From the NCBI RefSeq assembly GCF_003268855.1, contig NZ_QLSZ01000007.1, positions 82,802 to 146,801 of the forward strand: a stretch of 64,000 bases of DNA, written 5' to 3'. Under the pieces are notes generated by a model. It saw only the letters and a program-made list of their open reading frames with translations, was not told the origin of the DNA and ran no database searches. Below, piece after piece: positions 46,906 to 55,306 of the stretch. Made by a program: the position numbers and the translations under genes. Position 1 is the stretch's first letter. Every line of letters starts with the position of its first letter. The DNA is from Flavobacterium aciduliphilum (lineage in GTDB: Bacteria > Bacteroidota > Bacteroidia > Flavobacteriales > Flavobacteriaceae).

Positions 46906-47352
46906 TTAATCCTCGGTTCCTTCGCTAGTTTTTCGGTAGATATAATTCCCATAAATATGGCGTTTAGCAAAACGATTGGGAGATTCCGCATGAATCATTT
47001 TGATATAAATGTTTTTTGGCACCCCAATATATTCATAGGACATGCCATTAAGATAGGAAACGAACAAGGTTTGTTTTTCAAGGTAGAAATCTAGTATTGA
47101 ATAGGTGTTGATCGTTTCTTGATATTCTGGCAAGTTTTTTTCAACAGTTTTTTGAGCAATACTTACCAAAAAATGGTAGGCGTTTATAATTTCTTTACTT
47201 CGTTCTTCGGCAGCTTGTTTTGAGACTTCATCATCAATAAATTTATCTGGATGGTTGTCTTTCATCGTATTGCGATAGATGGTTTTCAATTCTTTCAAAG
47301 TAACGTTTTTGTCTACGTTAAGCAATTTTCGGTATTCTACAACTCTTTTCAT
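46906..47352 (-). CDS. J-domain protein with C-terminal KTSC domain
   Basis: Residues about 4-65 form a J domain, including the essential tripeptide in DNHPDKFI, which stimulates an Hsp70. Residues about 80-145 form a KTSC-like domain (TYSILDFYLEKQTLFVSYLNG, ending GNYIYRK). KTSC is linked to RNA-binding or lysyl-tRNA-synthetase-like proteins. The combination implies a chaperone recruited to a specific RNA or protein partner. Monocistronic; the function is inferred from domains only. Confidence 0.85.
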   Translation of the reverse strand: MKRVVEYRKLLNVDKNVTLKELKTIYRNTMKDNHPDKFIDDEVSKQAAEERSKEIINAYHFLVSIAQKTVEKNLPEYQETINTYSILDFYLEKQTLFVSYLNGMSYEYIGVPKNIYIKMIHAESPNRFAKRHIYGNYIYRKTSEGTED

Positions 47353-47450
47353 ATTATTTTTTAAGAAGGTGCAAAGCTATCATTATTTGCTCTTTTTTCG
47401 TTTAAAATAGAATATAAGTTTGTAAAATAATCAAAATGGTATAAAAACTA

Positions 47451-47458
47451 TATATTTG
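47451..47458 (+). promoter_or_regulatory. Probable -7 box of the T9SS hydrolase gene
   Basis: TATATTTG matches TAnnTTTG and lies 15-21 bp before the ATGs at 47474 and 47480. The box overlaps the first in-frame ATG at 47456-47459, which supports the later starts. Confidence 0.5.
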
Positions 47459-47473
47459 TATGATAATCAAGAC

Positions 47474-48979
47474 ATGAATATGAAAAAAGGAACCTTTTTA
47501 CTGCTTTTTATGCTCTCTTTTGTGGTTGGGCTGGCACAAGACTACCGCTATACTAAAACGCTTTTTCCTTCATCAACTGCGATACCCAATGTGGTGTATG
47601 GCACGGCTCCCTTTATTGATGGGCCGCTTTACACTATGGAAGAAAGTACCACGACACAAAATTTAGTCATGGATATTTTTAAGCCCACAGGCGATACATT
47701 TAGTTTGCGTCCAGCTATTATTATGGCTCATTCTGGGGGTTTTTTAACAGGAAATCGAAATGTAAACGACATGATGGCGTTGTGCGATTCGTTAGCTAGA
47801 AAAGGATATGTCACCGCCACTATAGATTACCGCCAAGGCTTTAGCTTGGTTGAGAATGTCGTTTTACATTCTACTAGAGCTGTATACAGAGGACTTCAGG
47901 ATGGACGCTCGGCTGTGCGATTTCTTCGTGCTCATGCTTCAGAGTATGGGATTGACCCAACAAAAATTTACTTTGTAGGAAGTAGTGCAGGAAGTTTTAT
48001 TGCTCTTCATTCTATCTATTTGGATACGCCTGCCGAAAAACCTGCGCTTACGGGTACCAATACGTATACGAATGTCACATATCCGTTTACGCACACCGCT
48101 CCCGATTTAGGGCCTTTGGATATTGGTCAAAATCTAACATTCAATGGCAAACCCGATGCAGTAGTGAGCATGTGGGGGGCTATTGAAACTACCGATTTGA
48201 TCACCCCAGATAATAACACCCCCGTTTTGTTAATTCATGGAGAAGCCGATACTACTGTGCCTTTCAATACGGGAAGTCCTTTTGGCTATAGTTCGCTTCC
48301 TCAATCACAAGGGAGCAACATCATCAATACAAAATTAGATGCTCTAGGTTTTACCAATAAAGAGACCTATTTTGTTGCGGGGCAAAATCATGAATTTTAT
48401 GGAACTACCAATGGAACTTGGAGTAATGGTACAGGAGGAAATAGTTATTATCCTATTGTCTTCAATAAAATTGTACAATTTTTGTGGAAACGTCACAAAC
48501 CTTTAGCGAATTTTGATTGGACTCCCAATAATTTATCGGCAACGTTTACTGATACCAGTACAGGCAGTTTGGCTTGGTGGTGGGATTTTGGTGATGGAAC
48601 TTATAGTAATGACCCACAGCCTACTCACGTCTATGCCACAGCAGGGGATTATACGGTGAAATTGTACGTTGAAAACAATATTAAAAGTTGGGATGAAATT
48701 ACCAAAACCGTTACGGTCTCTAATTTAGCCACATCAAGTTATGCATTGAAAGATTTTACAATAGCTCCCAATCCAACGTCAGGATGGATTCGTATTCATT
48801 CAAATGAGGCGATGTCTCATTTAGCGTGCCAAGTGACGGATATTACAGGGAAAATTATTATGAGACAAATAGTTTCTGATTCAAGTATGATAGACCTCAC
48901 AGCTTTATCTCAAGGAATGTATGTTGTTACCTTAACTTCGGACGAAAGTTCGAAAACATTTAAAATAGTAAAACAATAA
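47474..48979 (+). CDS. Secreted alpha/beta hydrolase with PKD and T9SS type A sorting domain
   Basis: The start at 47474 gives 501 residues with a signal peptide (MNMKKGTFLLLFMLSFVVGL). Residues about 55-330 form an alpha/beta hydrolase with nucleophile GSSAGSF and a catalytic-acid region NTPVLLIHGEADTTVPF. A PKD domain (about 335-415) follows with WWWDFGDGTYSNDP. The last 80 residues are a type A sorting domain (FTIAPNPTSGWIRI ... FKIVKQ). It is likely an esterase secreted to the cell surface by the gldKLMN-type T9SS; its substrate is unknown. Confidence 0.9.
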   Translation: MNMKKGTFLLLFMLSFVVGLAQDYRYTKTLFPSSTAIPNVVYGTAPFIDGPLYTMEESTTTQNLVMDIFKPTGDTFSLRPAIIMAHSGGFLTGNRNVNDMMALCDSLARKGYVTATIDYRQGFSLVENVVLHSTRAVYRGLQDGRSAVRFLRAHASEYGIDPTKIYFVGSSAGSFIALHSIYLDTPAEKPALTGTNTYTNVTYPFTHTAPDLGPLDIGQNLTFNGKPDAVVSMWGAIETTDLITPDNNTPVLLIHGEADTTVPFNTGSPFGYSSLPQSQGSNIINTKLDALGFTNKETYFVAGQNHEFYGTTNGTWSNGTGGNSYYPIVFNKIVQFLWKRHKPLANFDWTPNNLSATFTDTSTGSLAWWWDFGDGTYSNDPQPTHVYATAGDYTVKLYVENNIKSWDEITKTVTVSNLATSSYALKDFTIAPNPTSGWIRIHSNEAMSHLACQVTDITGKIIMRQIVSDSSMIDLTALSQGMYVVTLTSDESSKTFKIVKQ

Positions 48980-48981
48980 AC

Positions 48982-49224
48982 TTAAACGTTTAAAATTGAG
49001 ATGATGCCCCATGCGATGAAGGAAAACAGCATTAAGAGAAAAACGCATCCCGACCCTCGAGTGGTTTTTTGATACACTTTGTTATAAGCATATTTTTTGG
49101 GATTAGTCAACCAACCATAGCCTCTTGGGGCTTTTAATCCTAGTTGGTTTTGAACGATTCTTTTTACAGAAGTACGCGCTGCAATTCGTTTGGTTAGGGA
49201 AGGCGTTCTAAATCCGAATTTCAT
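48982..49224 (-). CDS. Small basic protein with one C-terminal membrane helix
   Basis: I do not recognise a family. The 80 residues are strongly basic at the N terminus (RTPSLTKRIAARTSVKRIV), followed by LKAPRGYGWLTNPKKYAYNKVYQKTTRGSG and a C-terminal membrane helix VFLLMLFSFIAWGIISILNV. It ends 2 bp after the T9SS hydrolase on the other strand and starts 1 bp after the S1/P1 nuclease stop, so it is probably co-transcribed with that gene. Confidence 0.6.
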   Translation of the reverse strand: MKFGFRTPSLTKRIAARTSVKRIVQNQLGLKAPRGYGWLTNPKKYAYNKVYQKTTRGSGCVFLLMLFSFIAWGIISILNV

Positions 49225-49225
49225 C

Positions 49226-49993
49226 TTATTTGGGTTCTTGTGAGAAAATTGTTTTTAATAGTTCTGCCAATCGAATGCCTGCCACTTGAAGTTGTTGTTT
49301 GATGAGTCCTTCATTTGTTGTGATGTACGCTTCGGATGGAGCATTTCCATTTAGCGAATAAATCTGGGTTAAGTGACTTCTGGATTCTTTAGCCCAATCG
49401 AGCACCGAACCTTTATTCATTTTTTCTATATCATCCTTAGTGTATACGTGGTATTTTAAGCAATGTTTTAGCTTTATGTTTTGTGCTTCAATAATGCCAT
49501 AGTCAAACAATCCGTGTAAATCCATTTTTTTGTCTAAGTATTTCAAATGAATGCTGTTGCCTCCTTTATCGCTGCCATAGCCTACATGAAGCGGTTGGTG
49601 CAAATCGCCCATCAAGTGAAATAAATAACACAATTCCATTTTTACCGTAGCTTTGGGGAGTGTTGGGTATTTTTTTAATGTTTCAATCGTTTGAGATAAA
49701 CGATAAATAATATTGTCGCAACACGTATCTTTTACCCGTTCGTTTTTCTCAAAATTGACATAATGCCACGGTTTTAAATGGTCATAACTATGGTCTTTTT
49801 TGATCGCATCCATCCAATTGGCCGCTTCTTCAATAGACATCCCGTCTAAGTATTGAAGAATTATTTTTCGTGTTTTTCGATCCAAATTTTTAAACGCGAT
49901 TTCGGCTACAATACGATGTCCTTTCTCTCCCCAAGCAAAAGTGTGAAGTGGCAAAAAAGCAAATGCTACAATAAAAACCAACATTTTTTTCAT
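49226..49993 (-). CDS. Secreted S1/P1-family nuclease
   Basis: The ATG complement at 49991-49993 gives 255 residues beginning MKKMLVFIVAFAFLPL. The signal peptide ends before WGEKGHRIVA, the mature N-terminal Trp that is the first zinc ligand in this family. Other zinc ligands lie in NWMDAIKKDH, WHYVNF, HLMGDLHQPLHVGYGSDKGGNSI and DLHGLFDYGI. It is a zinc-dependent endonuclease for RNA and single-stranded DNA, acting outside the cytoplasm. An upstream ATG at 50005 would only add four residues. Confidence 0.9.
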   Translation of the reverse strand: MKKMLVFIVAFAFLPLHTFAWGEKGHRIVAEIAFKNLDRKTRKIILQYLDGMSIEEAANWMDAIKKDHSYDHLKPWHYVNFEKNERVKDTCCDNIIYRLSQTIETLKKYPTLPKATVKMELCYLFHLMGDLHQPLHVGYGSDKGGNSIHLKYLDKKMDLHGLFDYGIIEAQNIKLKHCLKYHVYTKDDIEKMNKGSVLDWAKESRSHLTQIYSLNGNAPSEAYITTNEGLIKQQLQVAGIRLAELLKTIFSQEPK

Positions 49994-50204
49994 TTTTGAA
50001 AACATTTAAAAAACACTTCGAAAGTATAAAATTAATGCGCATGAAGGGATTATTTTTGCTTAAGATTTAGCTAATAAATTGTGGTATTTGAAGAGAAACC
50101 TTGAAATCAATTTTTAAGCAAATAAAAATATATTTTTCTGTAACTTTTTTACTTTTCTGTTCGTATAACAAGCCGAACACTTTTATGTTAATATAAAAAA
50201 ACAA

Positions 50205-51068
50205 ATGAGACAGCTCAAAATCACCAAGCAGGTTACCAATCGTGAAACCGCATCCCTAGACAAATACCTACAAGAAATTGGAAAAGTTGATCTAATCACC
50301 GCTGATGAAGAGGTAGAGTTAGCGCAACGCATTAAAGCTGGAGATCAACGCGCTTTAGAAAAATTAACCAAAGCCAATCTACGTTTCGTAGTTTCGGTGG
50401 CGAAACAATACCAAAATCAAGGATTAACATTGCCCGATTTAATTAATGAAGGAAATTTAGGTTTGATTAAAGCCGCACAACGTTTTGATGAAACACGCGG
50501 ATTCAAATTTATTTCCTACGCTGTATGGTGGATTCGTCAATCTATTTTACAAGCCTTAGCTGAACAATCGCGTATCGTTCGTTTGCCACTTAATAAAATT
50601 GGATCTATTAACAAAATCAACAAAATGTATGCGTTATTAGAACAATCGAATGAGCGTCCACCTTCAGCTGAAGAAATTGCAAAAGAGCTTGATATGACGG
50701 TAAACGATGTGAAGGAATCTATGAAAAATTCCGGACGTCACTTGTCGATGGATGCGCCCTTAGTAGAAGGAGAAGATTCTAACTTATACGATGTATTACG
50801 TTCTGGAGAATCACCCAATCCAGACCGAGATTTAATTCATGAGTCGCTCCGTACAGAGATTGAACGTTCTTTAGAAACCTTGACACCGAGAGAAGCAGAC
50901 GTGGTGCGTTTGTATTTTGGTTTAGGAGACCAACATCCGATGACTTTGGAAGAGATAGGAGAGACATTCGATTTAACCCGTGAGCGTGTGCGTCAAATTA
51001 AAGAAAAAGCCATCCGTAGATTAAAACATACGTCTAGAAGTAAAATATTAAAAACCTATTTAGGATAA
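50205..51068 (+). CDS. rpoD: Primary RNA polymerase sigma factor (RpoD/SigA type)
   Basis: This 287-residue protein lacks region 1.1, as expected for Bacteroidota, and starts with region 1.2 ([19 protein letters not shown]). Region 2 includes [18 protein letters not shown] and the promoter-melting [19 protein letters not shown]. Region 4.2 ends with [25 protein letters not shown]. It reads the TTG/TAnnTTTG promoters seen across the window. A hairpin terminator follows at 51127. Confidence 0.95.
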   Translation: MRQLKITKQVTNRETASLDKYLQEIGKVDLITADEEVELAQRIKAGDQRALEKLTKANLRFVVSVAKQYQNQGLTLPDLINEGNLGLIKAAQRFDETRGFKFISYAVWWIRQSILQALAEQSRIVRLPLNKIGSINKINKMYALLEQSNERPPSAEEIAKELDMTVNDVKESMKNSGRHLSMDAPLVEGEDSNLYDVLRSGESPNPDRDLIHESLRTEIERSLETLTPREADVVRLYFGLGDQHPMTLEEIGETFDLTRERVRQIKEKAIRRLKHTSRSKILKTYLG

Positions 51069-51126
51069 TCCCAATATAGGAATCCTTACAACAGTATCAT
51101 TACTGTTCGTTTTTGATTGATGATTG

Positions 51127-51149
51127 AACTCCGGTTGATTGCCGGAGTT
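51127..51149 (+). terminator. Terminator of rpoD
   Basis: AACTCCGG, loop TTGATTG, CCGGAGTT, followed by TTTATTTTT, lies 58 bp after the rpoD stop. Confidence 0.9.
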
Positions 51150-51176
51150 TTATTTTTATCACAAAGGCAAAATTTT

Positions 51177-51184
51177 TACCTTTG
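51177..51184 (+). promoter_or_regulatory. Probable -7 box of rpe
   Basis: TACCTTTG matches TAnnTTTG and ends 19 bp before the rpe ATG at 51204. It lies just after the rpoD terminator, so rpe has its own promoter. Confidence 0.6.
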
Positions 51185-51203
51185 CCAAAACAACACGCTC
51201 ACA

Positions 51204-51866
51204 ATGAAAAACACTCTTATCGCACCTTCAGTACTAGCAGCCGATTTTGCCAATTTACAACGAGATATCGAAATGATTAATCAATCGCAAGCTGATTGGT
51301 TTCATATTGATATTATGGACGGGGTGTTTGTGCCCAACATCTCTTTTGGAATGCCTGTACTCGATTCGATTCGAAAACATGCACAAAAACCTTTAGATGT
51401 TCATTTAATGATAATTGACCCTGATCGGTATATTAAAACTTTTGCGCAATTGGGCGCTTCGGTTTTGACGGTGCATTATGAAGCCTGTACGCATCTTCAT
51501 CGCACTCTGCAAGCGATTAAAGCTGAGGGTATGCTAGCCGGTGTGGCTTTAAATCCTCATACTTCAGTAGGTTTGTTGGAAGATGTGATACGTGATATTG
51601 ATTTAGTGTGTTTGATGAGTGTCAACCCTGGTTTTGGGGGGCAGTCTTTTATAGAAAATACGTATTCAAAGGTTGCCAAACTGAAAGAGATGATTGTGAA
51701 GCATAATGCCCCTTCACGTATCGAAATTGATGGAGGAGTTACGCAGCACAATGCAGCACAACTTGTTGCAGCAGGTGCCGACGTCCTCGTGGCGGGAAGT
51801 TTTATTTTTAATGCTTCGCAACCAATAGAAACCATAGCACAATTAAAGGCGTTACCAACACCATAA
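51204..51866 (+). CDS. rpe: Ribulose-phosphate 3-epimerase
   Basis: The ATG at 51204 gives 220 residues, the family length. Signature blocks are present: APSVLAADFANL, WFHIDIMDGVFVPN, LDVHLMI, LMSVNPGFGGQSF and the phosphate-binding EIDGGVTQHN followed by GADVLVAGSFIF. It interconverts ribulose-5-P and xylulose-5-P in the pentose-phosphate pathway. The 29-codon upstream extension would include the promoter and rpoD terminator, so it is rejected. Confidence 0.97.
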   Translation: MKNTLIAPSVLAADFANLQRDIEMINQSQADWFHIDIMDGVFVPNISFGMPVLDSIRKHAQKPLDVHLMIIDPDRYIKTFAQLGASVLTVHYEACTHLHRTLQAIKAEGMLAGVALNPHTSVGLLEDVIRDIDLVCLMSVNPGFGGQSFIENTYSKVAKLKEMIVKHNAPSRIEIDGGVTQHNAAQLVAAGADVLVAGSFIFNASQPIETIAQLKALPTP

Positions 51867-51869
51867 TCG

Positions 51870-51892
51870 AAATGCTCCCAAGAGGAGCATTT
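51870..51892. terminator. Convergent terminator between rpe and the CBS gene
   Basis: AAATGCTCC, loop CAAGA, GGAGCATTT with T following is a 9-bp perfect stem between two convergent genes. Confidence 0.85.
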
Positions 51893-51893
51893 T

Positions 51894-52313
51894 TTAGTAT
51901 TGGTCAATCAAATATTTAATTAAATCGGTTGTAGTTACGATGCCTACTAATAACTCGTCTTCCACTACAGGAAGCGCATGAAACTCCTTACTTGCCAATA
52001 TTTCGGATACTTCTCTTATTGTTGTTTCAGGAGATACTTTTACTAAGTTTCGCGCCATAACTTGCTCTACCGAAAACATATTGTATACCGTTACATCAAT
52101 ATCGGTCTCGTCTTCATATACAGCATCAGCAAAAGAAATGCGCAACAAATCGGTATAGCTCAACATGCCTACGATTTTGTTGCCATTTACCACAGGAATG
52201 TGTCTGATGTGATGTTTTTTAAATAGATGTTCCGCTTTGGTTAAATCATCAGATAAATTTAACTTGATAACATGTTTGGTCATAATTGTTGACACGGGGA
52301 CTTTCTGTTTCAT
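51894..52313 (-). CDS. CBS-domain pair protein
   Basis: This 139-residue protein is two CBS domains: PVSTIMTKHVIKLNLSDDLT through IPVVNGNKIVGMLSYTDLLRI, and EQVMARNLVKVSPETTIREVSE through LPVVEDELLVGIVTTTDLIKYL. Such pairs bind adenine nucleotides and regulate a partner. No fused catalytic domain is present. A -7 box on the - strand (TATCTTTG, 52450-52457) predicts a leader of about 130 bases. Confidence 0.85.
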   Translation of the reverse strand: MKQKVPVSTIMTKHVIKLNLSDDLTKAEHLFKKHHIRHIPVVNGNKIVGMLSYTDLLRISFADAVYEDETDIDVTVYNMFSVEQVMARNLVKVSPETTIREVSEILASKEFHALPVVEDELLVGIVTTTDLIKYLIDQY

Positions 52314-52682
52314 ACCTCAAGAATTTGTAGTTAATATATTTCGTTTTGCCTAGTGTGTCTCAATCTAGTACAAAACGCTTTTCGTTCGAATAGACACTAA
52401 AATTACAAATAGATAGGCTCAATAAACATGATATTAATCAGTCTTGAAACAAAGATAGTATACAACCCTTCAACTATTGGTCCGAAAATTTCAAATCAAC
52501 CCGTTGCACAAACTTATTAAAAACGTCAAATCGAGTTTTTTCTGTAGCGTATCACAACAAAAAAAGTATCGAGAAACTTTTTTAATAAATTTTTTCACGT
52601 TCTCGATACTATTTTCTATTGAAAATCACTCGAAGAGACGAAAAGTATCATCAAAAACGAATGACCATCATGGGACTAAGCC
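52314..52682. other. Intergenic stretch between the CBS gene and the T9SS surface protein
   Basis: It holds the CBS promoter (TATCTTTG on the - strand, 52450-52457), an inverted repeat CGTTTTG/CAAAACG at 52342-52348 and 52371-52377 in the predicted CBS leader, and the terminator of the T9SS gene at 52565-52610. No coding sequence of good quality is seen; the 88-residue + strand frame at 52477 lacks a recognisable family. Confidence 0.6.
52565..52610 (-). terminator. Long-loop terminator of the T9SS surface protein gene
   Basis: AGTATCGAGAA at 52565-52575 and TTCTCGATACT at 52600-52610 form an 11-bp perfect stem with a 24-base T-rich loop. On the - strand TTTTTTTGTTG follows. It lies 73 bp after the stop of the preceding gene. 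Confidence 0.65.
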
Positions 52683-54617
52683 TTATTCTTTTACAATTTT
52701 GAATACCTGGCTGTTACTGTTTGAAGTTACTTTTACAAAATAAATTCCTGATGAAATTGCCGAGACATCAACTGTTTGAGTCGTTGCATTTGCAGGGAAT
52801 TCCAAAACACGTTGCCCTGCTAAGGTATAGAGGGTGATGTGTTCTATGATAAATGGGCTTTCAATAGTGAAGCGTTCTTTCACAGGATTGGGAGAGAAGC
52901 TCATGCTGTTCTGTTCAAATGTGGAACTGTTTAGTACAAGATGAACAGTAACTGGCAAACGGGTCGTACTTTCATACCCTCCAATTTTTTGCGTAGCATA
53001 GTAGGTGGTATTGTCTACCAATGGAGTGTTCATAGGCAAAGCACTCATGACCATGTTACCGCCAGCAAAATTTCCTGTGCTGGTAGCATACCACTGAATG
53101 TTTTGTCCTGAAAGTTGTATGTCGGCAAGAGTAGCGCCTGGACTAAAAAATTGAGACGTATTTCCAGTAGGAGCAGGGGTTCCAGTGAGGTTTACTTCAA
53201 TATTTGTAAGTACTGTAGGATTACAACTGTTATTTCCTATACCATCATAAATCGTCAAGGTATGCATGCCTAAAGAGACGTTTGAAAAAACAGGACTAGT
53301 TTGAACAGGGCTATCATCCAATTGATAGGAATAAATGCCATACCCTTCAATATTTACAGTTAGTGTTTGATTTCCTCCATTATTAACAATAGTGTAACCA
53401 ATACCTATGGGACTTGCTGGCCCCGATTGAAATACGATATAATTTGAAGAAGTAAGTCCGCAACCCGAGAAACTAGTTAAATTTACCTGAAAATCAGCTT
53501 GTGAAGTTCCTTGAAAACCTGTGGGTATGGTGTAAGTAGCATTTGTGGCGCCTGAAATAGGTGTTCCATTCAAATACCATTGATAGGTATAAAAGGGAGT
53601 ACTTTGTGTTAGGTAATTAGTCGTATTTATTACTGACAATACTCCTCCGTTTAGCACTTCATGGGTAGTATAATCCACACAGATTGTGTTAGTATTACTT
53701 GCAATCATTGGTGTTGGTACTTGTTCAATAGTCGTATGAAAACTTGCGATGGTATAGCAACCCGATTGAGTGTTTGTAACTCGAAACCAAATGTCATGAG
53801 TAAACGTTTGATACGTTGTAGGATTCGAAATTGCATTAAAATTATTTTCTGCACTCATTTGATTGTTGTAAAAGGATACGGTACAATTGGAGTCATTATT
53901 TGTTATACTTGGAATTAAGGCGTTTAAATTGTAAGTTAAATACCCATCATTAGTGCCGTCAACATCACATTCTACAAAATCAGGTGGGGTATTAATTACG
54001 GGTTTAGGTGCCACAAAAACCGTCATAGTTACATTCATAGCGCATTGATTGGTGCTTGGGGTAAACAAAAAGGTATTGGCGCCTGGAATGCTTGTATCAA
54101 TAGTCGTTGGTGACCAAGTTCCAGTAACGGAATTAGTTGAAGTAAGAGGCAAGGTTGGTGCGGCATCTCCTTGACATAAAGAGGCTATTGAAGAGAATGT
54201 TGGTGCAATAGGGTTTTGAACCATTAAAGCAAAAACACCGATAGCATTTTGTGTTGAACCGTTAAGTACAATTTTAACGTAAATTACTTGTTGGTTGCTC
54301 ACATTGGTATAAGCACTAGGATTAGAAATAGGGTTGATTCCCGCACTTGCATTGGCTTGCGATAAAAAATAACTCACCGTATAATTGGAAGCAGGCGCAC
54401 TTTGAGCCGCTAAAATGAGTGGCGTTTGTACGGTTAAATCAAAGACCGCAAACCCATCATAGTTGGTGTCACACATCGTGAGATTGTTTAAGCTGGGCAT
54501 GGTAGGATTGGTAGTAGCCTTTAAAATAACATTGTTTATAAGGTGGGGTCTATCGGGAGCTCCCCATACCAAGTTTCCTGCTAAAAATAAGCTTATACAT
54601 AAAGTAGTAATTTTCAT
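52683..54617 (-). CDS. Large secreted T9SS-sorted surface protein with Ig-like repeats
   Basis: The 644-residue product has a signal peptide ending near LVWGA and several Ig/CUB-like beta repeats with the recurring motif CDTNYDGFAVFDL / CDVDGTNDGYLTYNL and CQGDAAPTLP. The C-terminal 80 residues are a type A sorting domain (SFSPNPVKERFTIES ... GIYFVKVTS, ending FKIVKE). It would be exported by T9SS and anchored or released at the surface. No enzymatic domain is visible. Its promoter carries a TAGTTTTG box at 54637-54644 (- strand), and the 22-bp palindrome array begins about 120 bp further upstream. Confidence 0.85.
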   Translation of the reverse strand: MKITTLCISLFLAGNLVWGAPDRPHLINNVILKATTNPTMPSLNNLTMCDTNYDGFAVFDLTVQTPLILAAQSAPASNYTVSYFLSQANASAGINPISNPSAYTNVSNQQVIYVKIVLNGSTQNAIGVFALMVQNPIAPTFSSIASLCQGDAAPTLPLTSTNSVTGTWSPTTIDTSIPGANTFLFTPSTNQCAMNVTMTVFVAPKPVINTPPDFVECDVDGTNDGYLTYNLNALIPSITNNDSNCTVSFYNNQMSAENNFNAISNPTTYQTFTHDIWFRVTNTQSGCYTIASFHTTIEQVPTPMIASNTNTICVDYTTHEVLNGGVLSVINTTNYLTQSTPFYTYQWYLNGTPISGATNATYTIPTGFQGTSQADFQVNLTSFSGCGLTSSNYIVFQSGPASPIGIGYTIVNNGGNQTLTVNIEGYGIYSYQLDDSPVQTSPVFSNVSLGMHTLTIYDGIGNNSCNPTVLTNIEVNLTGTPAPTGNTSQFFSPGATLADIQLSGQNIQWYATSTGNFAGGNMVMSALPMNTPLVDNTTYYATQKIGGYESTTRLPVTVHLVLNSSTFEQNSMSFSPNPVKERFTIESPFIIEHITLYTLAGQRVLEFPANATTQTVDVSAISSGIYFVKVTSNSNSQVFKIVKE

Positions 54618-54636
54618 AGTATAACGATTTGAAACA

Positions 54637-54644
54637 CAAAACTA
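54637..54644 (-). promoter_or_regulatory. Probable -7 box of the T9SS surface protein gene
   Basis: On the - strand TAGTTTTG matches TAnnTTTG and ends 19 bp before the ATG. No TTG at the right distance was seen. Confidence 0.5.
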
Positions 54645-54765
54645 AACAAAAAAACAATAGGTTGTGTTTTTTTAGTAAATGATAGAGAACCAAAACATTT
54701 GTAAAGACGATTTTAAAGGTTCCTGCGGACGCTTTGTTTATGTCTTCAGGGCCAGGTCGAAAAAC

Positions 54766-54841
54766 GACCGCAGTCATTTAAGGATTCGACCGCGGTCGTT
54801 TTGTAATTTGACCGCGGTCACTTTTTAAAATGACCGCGGTC
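54766..54841. repeat. Array of four GACCGCGGTC palindromes with exact 22-bp period
   Basis: Copies start at 54766 (one change, GACCGCAGTC), 54788, 54810 and 54832. Each step is exactly 22 bp, or about two helical turns, and the 12-bp gaps between copies are AT-rich and poorly conserved. The palindrome is GC-rich in an AT-rich genome. The array lies about 150-225 bp upstream of the T9SS surface protein and downstream of the initiator tRNA terminator. The spacing suggests cooperative protein binding. A shorter inverted pair GGTCG/CGACC (54755-54769) adjoins the first copy. I saw no other copy in the window. Confidence 0.9.
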
Positions 54842-55085
54842 GTTTAATAAGGTTTTTAGGAACTTTTTTGTGGTTGTTCTTTATCGTTGAAGATGTTGTT
54901 TATGAGTAATAAATGAAAATAAAGTACTCCCATTTCTATTTTAAGGTTATCTCCTGCTTTTGTTGCTAAAAAATTCACAATGCAGATTCGTAAATTTTAA
55001 AAATATTTAGGATAGAAATAATTTGTGGTGAATTTGCAATTCAACCCCGCAGCCTTTAATAGTTTGTATGGAGTGAGCATAAAAA
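54842..55085. other. Non-coding stretch between palindrome array and tRNA terminator
   Basis: AT-rich sequence with no open frame of good quality, no recognisable RNA and no clear hairpin other than the tRNA terminator at its right edge. I see nothing else in it. Confidence 0.5.
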
Positions 55086-55109
55086 AAGCCACTCATTTCC
55101 GAATGGCTT
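55086..55109 (-). terminator. Terminator of the initiator tRNA gene
   Basis: AAGCCA with TGGCTT plus inner pairs form a hairpin a few bases after the tRNA 3' end. On the - strand TTTTTTT follows. Confidence 0.85.
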
Positions 55110-55115
55110 GTTTAG

Positions 55116-55188
55116 TAGCGGGAACAGGACTCGAACCTGTGACCTTCGGGTTATGAGCCCGACGAGCTGCCTACTGCTCTATCCCGCG
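55116..55188 (-). tRNA. Initiator tRNA-fMet (CAU anticodon)
   Basis: The - strand gives a 73-base cloverleaf starting CGCGGGATAGAGC. Anticodon loop CTCATAA is flanked by three G:C pairs (GGG/CCC), the acceptor has an unpaired C1 x U72, and the D stem has A11:U24. These are the initiator hallmarks. The T arm is ACAGG-TTCGAGT-CCTGT and the discriminator is A. CCA is not encoded. The promoter is 55201-55230. Confidence 0.93.
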
Positions 55189-55200
55189 ATGTTTCGAGTG

Positions 55201-55230
55201 CAAATATACAACGATTATTGATTCGTGCAA
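55201..55230 (-). promoter_or_regulatory. Promoter of the initiator tRNA gene
   Basis: On the - strand TTG (55230-55228), a 19-bp spacer and TATATTTG (55208-55201) lie just before the tRNA. The spacer length is the same as in both promoters at the right edge. Confidence 0.75.
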
Positions 55231-55277
55231 CAAAAAATTAAAAAAATCTTTTAGTATTACTATTCGCTTGATATAAC

Positions 55278-55285
55278 TACCTTTG
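55278..55285 (+). promoter_or_regulatory. Probable -7 box of era
   Basis: TACCTTTG matches TAnnTTTG and ends 21 bp before the era ATG at 55307. It overlaps the alternative TTG start at 55283, which is therefore unlikely. Confidence 0.6.
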
Positions 55286-55306
55286 CCGGAAATAAAAAAT
55301 AGAAAA

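Noticed and set aside
52477..52743. 88-codon + strand frame after the CBS gene
   Set aside because: It runs across the terminator and into the 3' end of the T9SS gene, with no recognisable product.
54766..54841. CRISPR array made by the 22-bp repeats
   Set aside because: The repeat core is only 10 bp, the gaps are 12 bp and no cas genes are present; spacer and repeat sizes do not fit CRISPR.
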